In this document: positions 53,005-62,000 of the stretch, piece after piece
How the letters are laid out: each line of letters begins with the position of its first letter
Numbering within the stretch: position 1 is the stretch's first letter
Translations under genes and position numbers: made by a program
The notes under the pieces: generated by a model
Told to the model about the DNA's origin: nothing
Seen by the model: the letters and a program-made list of their open reading frames with translations, nothing else
Database searches by the model: none
DNA from: Sarcocystis neurona
Taxonomy: Eukaryota; Apicomplexa; Conoidasida; Eucoccidiorida; Sarcocystidae
Length of the DNA stretch: 64,000 nt
Reading direction: 5' to 3'
NCBI GenBank assembly: GCA_000727475.1
Contig: KL647300.1
Location: forward strand, 2,913,743 to 2,977,742

Positions 53005-56000
53005 ATGTGTATGTATCTATATATATATATATATGTGGTAATCTCTAGGTAATGCCTGTCTTCGTTTACGTGTACACAAGTGTGTGCATAGCCCCCGACA
53101 TACATAAATATCTCCATAAGCCCGACTTCTCTGTTATCTACACAGAAATATATACGTGCCGCCCTCTCTGTGGCCCTCTCTCTATATATATGTGTGTAAA
53201 CCGCATTTTTCAACGTCTGTGTATAAGTATAAACGTGTCTCTCCTGCAGGATGTATGTCCATTCTTGAAGACTGCTGGTGCTGATTTGTGTGGGTCAGCG
53301 ATCATGGCAGCGCTGCGGGTTATCGACGGGATGAAAGTACTCGGACTCGACGCAGGCATCGGCATCACCAGCGGCCGAGTTTGGTGTGGGGTATGGCAGT
53401 TCCTCTCTATCTATACAAAAATATATGTATATGTTCTGTCTCGATATAAATCTGTGTACTTCTACGCGTGCGCATATATACCTATAAATATATGTGTGTG
53501 TATACATATATATATATGTACAGAACTTCTCTGGGCACGTGCTTATCGCATGTTTCCCTCTCCCTCTCTCTTTTCTCCTCATTTCTCTATTTATACAGAA
53601 ATACATATATATATATATATCTCGGTCTGTCCACGTGGGCCTCTACGCATACGCATATATACCTATAAATATATGTATACATGAACCTATATATATATGT
53701 ACATACATATTTATATATTAATAAAGAAGTGACACACGCTTTCAAGATTCATATATACGTCTATGTACGTCTGTGTTATCTGTTCTTTATATAATACCCC
53801 AGTCATCCATATACGCCTATATTTATCTACATATATACATATATATATATATGTGTATATGTGTATGTAAATATCATGTGTTATGACTGTCTACCTGTCT
53901 CTATTTATATAGATATATGTATTTACACATACGTATATATGTAGCCAGACAGACAGACGAAAACGTAGGTGTCCGCCCGTATGTCTGTATATATATATAT
54001 ATACACGCATATCTATATGTAAATGTATTCATATGTAGATATATATACATATATATATAGAGGGAGAGAGATAGAAACGCATCTCTACCGCTAGGAAATT
54101 ACATATAGGTGTATATACATACATATACTACATATATATATGTATATATATGTGGAGAGGAAATCATACATATATACACACATATTATATGTATATATAT
54201 TTATATATGTATCTAAATGTAACTCCCTTCCTCATTCTGTACGTATGGATGTATATGTATACATATGGCTGCTTGCGCTTGTGCATGCACATATGTATAT
54301 ATGTCTTTATATACCTGCCTTTCCTCCCCTGTTTTTCCATATATATACATACATATATGTGTATAGATCTCTAGTGATACGGTGCGACGTTAAGATTGTT
54401 TTTGTGTAGATCTTTGAGTGATGATGCACTTTTTCGTTCTGTTGAATTTTCTTTTTCCTGATGCTTCTCCGCTTTTCTCTCGCGCCCCTGCTGCTTCTTC
54501 TTCGTGTGCTGCTGCTGTTCCTATTTGCCATCTGCTGCTACCGCTGCTCGGCCCGCTGCTTCTTCATTTGTTGCTGCTTCTTCTTCATTTGCCGCCGCCA
54601 CCTCTTCATTTACTTCTTCTTCTTTGTCTTCAGTTTGCTGCCGCCTCTTCTTCTGCTTCGTTTGCTGTTGCTTCTTCTTCTTCATCTGCTGCTGTTGCTG
54701 CAGACGGTCGGGAACGAGCTACGGAAGGAGTACACCGCCCTGGGGGACTACGTCAACTTAGCAGCGCGTCTGATGGGGAAGGCAGGCCCACGAGAAATCT
54801 TCGTTGACGTGTGCGTCCTTGGCTCTGCAGCAGATTAATTCTGTTCAACACACTTCCCGTCGTCACGAAAGAAAAATAGAGACGGACACTTTTTTTGACC
54901 GCACTTGCGATTCTCTGCATGCGTGTGAGGGGAGGGGGACAGCGCAGGGAGGTGGGGAGGGGGAACGGGAGGAGGGGAGGGGCTGCGGAGGAGAAATTTT
55001 ATATTTGCCCACCTTCTGGCCCTGCTGGTGTGACGCATATAAAAAGACGCCTTGAGCCTGTGCCGCGGTGCGTGAGGGTGGGGCCGTGTCTGCATGCGTG
55101 TAGAAGAAGACTATTTTACTTCCCTCTACATCTCTATGTGTTGCACATCCGTGTTTGGATACCTTTTTCTTCTTCTACTGTTTTGCACGTACGTTTCCCT
55201 GGCTATCTTCTTCTCCTGTTCTGTGGACTCTTTCACGTCGAAGAAAATCTACAAATCTCCATATACACACACATACACATGGAACCACCACGTTTTATCT
55301 GTGTACTCTTCTCCATTAAATACATATCTATATATATGTATATTAGAAAATATACATATAAACATATGTGTACATATTAATACGTACCTGTATATGCATA
55401 CATTGAGGGAGGTCGTTTCTTTTCATTATATGCTTTTGTACCTCTAATATATATATATACATGTATATAGGGGAAGTGGTACCTTATTATACGTTCTTCT
55501 ACCTCTATATACATACGCACATATTTTATTTTCTTACGAATTAGCTTGTACACGTGCACCTGTGATGATTTCCTTTTATTTATATTTCCCTCTCTACGAT
55601 GAATCTATGTACATACATCTATATATATCTATCTATATATATACATATTTATATATGTTATGAACAAATCTACACATATATATATATATATATATGTCTA
55701 TCTTTTTAATTTTATATACCTGTACGTCTAATATATATGTATATATATAAATACATATTGTCTATACACAAATGTTTGTGAGCACATATACGTGGAGATC
55801 ACCTGTTGCTCATATTTGTCTGTCTCTAGTGTAGATATATATATATATCACATATACGTAAATATGTACATGTATATATGTAGAGTTCTGTATATTTTCT
55901 TATCCTCTCTTTCTCTAATATATGTATTTATATGCGTGTCTCTGTCTCGGTCTCTCTCTGCCGTTCACACTTTTTTTTTCCTTTCCTTTCCATCTCCTTT

Positions 56001-59000
56001 TCTCCGTCTCCGTCTCTGTTTTTCTACGTGTATATGTGTCTACATGAATGCATCTATGTGTAGGCGTTGCTGTTCGCTGAAGCACCCCGTAGCCAAAGAG
56101 AGGCACGTTGTACGGAGGGAGGGAGGGGGTGGGGGGGGAAGGCGTAGCCAAATATGTTCGTTTTTGACGCACAGAAACTGCAGCCGAGCCGCGCGCGGCC
56201 TTCGCACGCCCCCGTTCCGTCCCACGTTTTTTCGGCGCGTCCTTTCATATAATTCTTCACACAACAGACATAATATAATAACTTGGAGCAGCACCAGGAT
56301 ACAAAATTACTTCGCCTTCCACAAATCAGGCCGCGAATATACACATATATATATATGTGTATGTGTGTATAGACGTATGTACATATATATATGTGTATGT
56401 GCGTGAGAATGTACATATATATGTGTGTACAGTTTAGTAGGATTGATACGTAAGTAAAGAATGATGTTATCTTCGTTAAAGATAAAATTGTCAGTTATTA
56501 AGAGGACAGAGGAAACTGACTGGTACAAATAGACTCCCGAAGAAAACGAAGGAAAACATCTGCAGATATGTCACGCAGAGATCTACCACTTGCGCAGTTC
56601 ACCACATGCAAACTCTTGATTATGCAGCTCTTTCACCTATTTCTCCACAGAAGCACCGATATTACATCTAACAGCATATACCTATCTATCTATCTATCTA
56701 TATATATATATATATATGTATGTGGATGTATGTGTATGTGTATACATAGGCATATATGCGTATGTATAGATATATACACATGGATTCACGTTTTCATGTA
56801 TTTCGTTACAGGAACATGAATACTACGTTCAATAATACATATATATATATATTAGACGTACATACACATATATATATATATATATTATATGTGTGTATAC
56901 ATATATTTATATATATGTATATATGTGTTTATGGGGGTGTTTACGTGTTTGCGTATTTCTCGACGGGGACACGGATACTACATTCAATAATGTATACGTA
57001 TATACACACGCATATTTATATGTACATATCTACAAGTATCCATGTGTATGTGTATATGTGTGTGCATATATATATATATAAACACGTATGTTCATACAAA
57101 TATATACGTCCTCACATATTCTCGTGTTTCTTTGCGAGAACCCGAATATCATATCTAGTAATATATCTCTTTATATGCACATATATATATACATATTATA
57201 TGTATGTGTGTATATACACATATTTGCAGATATATACATTTACGTATATATATATATATGGGTAATTATTTATGTAGTCTTGCATGTGTAGACATCTCGA
57301 GAGTTTATCTGAATATTGTGAATCTTTTTATGAAGAGATGTACACCAAAAATGGATGAAAACTTTGTTTAACGTTTTGATAATACGCTTGTGGAGTCACG
57401 CCCACGTGTACACATTCCTGTATACACATACCTATATATCTATCTATCTACGTCTATCGGGCTGTCTCTATCTATCTATATCTATCTATTCATATCTATC
57501 TACCTAAATTTATCTATCTACTTATCCATATACATGTACATATATATATACATATATACATATACATATATATGTACATATACTTGCATATACAGCTACA
57601 TCTATCTGTCCCTATCTATCTATATCTATCTATTCATATCTAGCTAACTAAATTTCTCTATCTATTTATCCACACATATATATATACATATATACGTATG
57701 CATATACATATATACATATACATATACGTGTATACATAGCTACAAGAATTTGTGTTACGTTGTCATTTCTCAGCAACACGTACGACACAACAAGCCACAC
57801 ATTTATGTATTTGTGTCTGCGTATGTACACAAGTGTGCAGCAACGTGTTTAATATAGGAATTCACCAAGATGTATGTATATATGACTATTCCTTGGTATG
57901 TGTCCCCCTCTTTTTTTCAGGAACACATACAAGGCAGCGAGCCACGCGCTGGAATTTAAGCAGCTGCCGAGCATGCACGTCAAAGGGAAGGAGCACCCGG
58001 TGCAGGTGTACATGCCGACGGGAGTTGTTACCAACCGCCGTGACGATAAGGCCGAGGAGGTGAAACTTTCATATTCTCTTCTCTGTATATTCGTCTCGAC
58101 AACACATTCCTCCTCTTCTCCGCACATTTCCTCCTTTTCTTCCACTTACATTTTCATGCGTCGACACTCCCCTGTTCCTTTTCTTCGCCACTTCCCCTGG
58201 GGCCGCGCATGGTCGCCTCGCCATCTTTTCTCTTCATATATATATATATATATATATGTCTGCGCACACACATACATGCCAGCACACACTAGCACACATA
58301 TAATTTGTTCCCTTTTTCTCTTTTTCTCTCTGCTTCCCCGTTTCCCTCTCCCAGTGTTGTTCTCTTTGACTTCGTTTCTCTCTCTTCCTCTCCGGGTGTA
58401 CGTACACGCAAGCTTCTTGGCTGCCTGGGCTGTCGTGCGGCCTTGCTGCAATGGCCGCTGCTGCTCTCGTGTTTCTACTACTTCTTTCCTCCCGCTGCAG
58501 CTGTCACCTTGCGGCTGCAGTCGGACACTAGCTTTGGTGTCCTGCTGCTTCGTTGCTGCTGTTCCCTTGCTACTGCTGTTGCTGTCCCCCTGCTACTGCT
58601 GCTGCTGCGTTGCTGCTGCTGCGGGTGCGCAGCTGCTTTCCTGTGCCGCGGCTGTCCTGTTCCTCCCCTCCTGCTGCTGCTCTTCTTCTATTGCTGCTGC
58701 TGCTTCTCTCTTTCTTTTGTGTGTGGGGTTGACTGCATGCAGCACCCGCTGCTGTCGTGGCCGCGGTGGAGCGCGAAGAAGGAAGTGCGCCAGATCATGT
58801 TGCCGTCTTCCTTCTACGCGGATCAAGCGCGCATTGCTGCAGGAAAAAAGAACAAATACAACAACTTCCGCCCTCCGCTGGACTACCCTGTTGCTGTCGG
58901 CCCGCTCTTCGCTCACGAATGGTACGTTGCTCCTGCCTCTTCGATATATATATATATATATGTATATATCCTTGCATATGCATTTACACATGCGTACATA

Positions 59001-62000
59001 TTTGTATGTATCAGCTTGTAGGTATTGTACAGCCATATATATATATATATATATGTATGTATATATTTGTGTAGATGCAAAGGAAGGAAGTCGGTAGGCA
59101 GATGAGGAGCACCGGCACTTTCTGTTTTGTCTTTCTCGTGTTTTTTTGTGAATATGACTCTTGTCTCTTTGTCGTTTGGTTTCTGGTGATGTTGCAAGCG
59201 AAAGCGGCACCCTAGGTCTGTTTTTCTCGTTTTCCTTTTCCTCTCTTTTTGCGTGTGTCTCTCTCCTTTCTCGTCACCCTCCTGTATCTTTATAGACACA
59301 CTGCTGAGTATAGATCATGCGGGCCAAGTGTGTACCATACAGGACGCCGTCTTGTGCCAGTGTTAGTGGGGTCGCGTTGTTGTCTGCAAGGCTCGACTGC
59401 CTCTTCTTCTTCCGTGACTTGCTGCTGCTCCTGCTGCTGCCTGCATGCACGTCTTTCCCTGCTACTGCTGCTCCTGCGGACACTGTGGCCCCTCGCGCGA
59501 TCTCTGGACGTGTCGCCTTGCGGCTTATGCTGCTGCTCTCGCTTGTGCGACATTGCCGTCCGCCAGCGCCGCGCTGCTGTCCCTATCGCTGTTACTGCTG
59601 CGGACGGAGTCGCGGCTTCGCCGGTTTCTCCGCTGTTGCTGCTGCTGCGGACGGCGTCGCTTTTTCGCCGGTTTCTCTGCTGCTGCTGCTGCTGGTGCGG
59701 AGACATCGCTTTTTCGCCGCTTTCTCTGATGCTGCTGCCGAGGCGTCGCGTTCTCGCCTGTTTCTCTGCTGCTGCTGCTGAATGCGTCGCCTTCTCGCCG
59801 TTTTCTCTGCTTCTGCTACTGCTGCTGCGGAGGGTGTAGCTGTCTCGCTGTTATCCCCGCTGCTGCTGCTGCCGAGGTCTCTCTGTTCACTGCGTGTTTT
59901 GCTGCTCTGACTGTTGGCACAGGTATGAGCCGTTTCTGCCGCAGCTGCAGCCGCTTGCTGCAGTTGGTGGGGTAATGGTTATTAAAGGCAAGGAGGGCCT
60001 CGGGACGCTGGAGCTCGCCAAGCTGCTCGCTCAAATAGGCAAGAAAAAAGGAATTCAAGCGCACGCATACGTCTGCCGAGCTGCAATAGCACCCACGTCT
60101 CCTTCGCGATAGTTGCACAGGAAACCTCTGCAGCCGTCTCCTCCTCTCCTCTCTGGAATGCCCTCTCTTCGTGCCGACCCATGCGTCTCTTCATCATATC
60201 TACCTACCCATCTATCTATATCTATCTCCCGCTCTCTCTCTCTCTCTATATATATATATCTCCGTACACCAGGGGTGTAATCCTATACATATATATATAT
60301 ATATATATAGTTTAATTCTCAGAAACTGGATGGAGTGTATATATATATATGCCCTCGTAGTAGCACGTTCGTATATATATATATATATTATGGAGTATAG
60401 GGTGATCTGTGCATGTGTAAATGCCTTGTGCCTCTTGTACGTGCGTGTCATCTAGAGAGATCGTTGCAGGTCTCTACGTGCGGCTGTTTTCTGTCTGTTT
60501 ATTTTTATCTAACCACCCCGTCCATGCACCTGCGTATGCTGCCGCAATAGTGGTCTATCGAGAAATTCATGAAGGTGAACATATGCATCGACACATTATA
60601 TGTCTAAATATACAAATACACATACCAGTATACATATGTATATACATGTATGGGTGTAGATACATATATGTATATATTTACAGGTGTCTATTGGTAGCCG
60701 GGTGGTGCTGCTGCTGGTCTTCTGCTACAAATGCACATACAATAAAGATATATATGTATATATGCATGTGGATGTGTATGAGTGTAGATACATATGGGTA
60801 TGAATTTGCAGGTGTATGTTGACCGCAGGGTGGTGCTGCTGCTGGTGTGCTGTTGCTACTTTACTGTGACGGCCTTCACTGCTGCTGGTTCTCCGTTGCT
60901 GTCCACTGACGTTTCTTCTCCTGCTTGTGGTGTGCGGCTGCTGACGTGTCGTGCTGCGGCATGTGCTGCTGCTCGTAGAATGTCCCTCTGATTGTCGCTC
61001 GTGCTCCTGCTGTTCGTTTTTCTATCTGCAATGCAGCTGCTGCTGTTGCTTCCTCCTCCTCCTCTTTCTTCCTTTTGCTGCTGCCGGTGTGCTGGTCGGG
61101 CCGCTGGGCTGACGCTGCCGCTCTGCTCCTACCGTTGCGAATTTTTCCTCCTGCCGCTGCTGCTCCTGCTGCTGCCAGTGTTCCTGCTTCGTTGGCAGCT
61201 GCTGCTGCTGCTGTTGAGGCGGCTTCGTGTGACTGCCACTGTTCCCGGTGCTGTAGGTTCCTTGTCAACTGCTGCTGCTGCTGTGGTGGCTGCGACTGCT
61301 GCTGTCGCCGCAGGCCGAAGGGAGCTGAAACGGCAGATTTTTTCGATCAGCAACATGCCAGATTCTCTCCACTTGAATATAGGAAATGTCCCCCTGCTTG
61401 CATGGAGGAAGCTCTGCACCGAGATGGTGGAGGTAACTTTTCCTTACTCAAGATTTATTCGGCAGACGGCGCATTTTGACTTTTGACCCGACAAAAATAC
61501 AAATACAGCCTTCTTCACCGATATACGTAAATGTATTCCTACACATATGTATACATATATATATATATATGTATATCGTCATCCACATGTACACACACGT
61601 GTGCGTATCTGCATAAATATACATATGTATATATATATATATATATGATGTGTGTTGCATCTGTGGTGCGTCAATGTCTCGTATAGTTGCACATATATGT
61701 ATATTTGTATATGTGCATAAATATGATGCGATGCCTATTCTGCCGAGAGAAGGGAGGTACGCGTATAGGTATGCCTGTATTTTATTTCGTACAGACAAAA
61801 AAATTAGAAGAAATGTGCGTAGAGATGAAGCGCGGTAAGAGAAGAGGACACGATTGCTTGAACCTCTGGTAGAAGCGTGTCCGGATGCTGTCTTCCGGTG
61901 CTGCTTCATTCGTGTACCTTCCTCCGTCTCCGCGCAAAGGCCAAGAAACGAAGAAGAGAAAACTGTCCTGCGGGTGACTTCTCTGTTGCTGCAGCGCTGG

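Larger units (their letters stand above)
25837..61650. repeat. Zone dense in TA and TATC microsatellites
   Basis: Long TA tracts recur every few hundred bases, for example at 25898-25927, 27829-27905, 28476-28562, 32050-32096, 32457-32770, 35690-35750, 36498-36530, 39370-39445, 42422-42441, 46036-46055, 47704-47745, 48020-48220, 51050-51290, 53980-54060, 55674-55695 and 58235-58257. Many are preceded by pyrimidine blocks of CTCTTTCTCC type. They sit in the introns of the cyclase gene. Confidence 0.9.
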
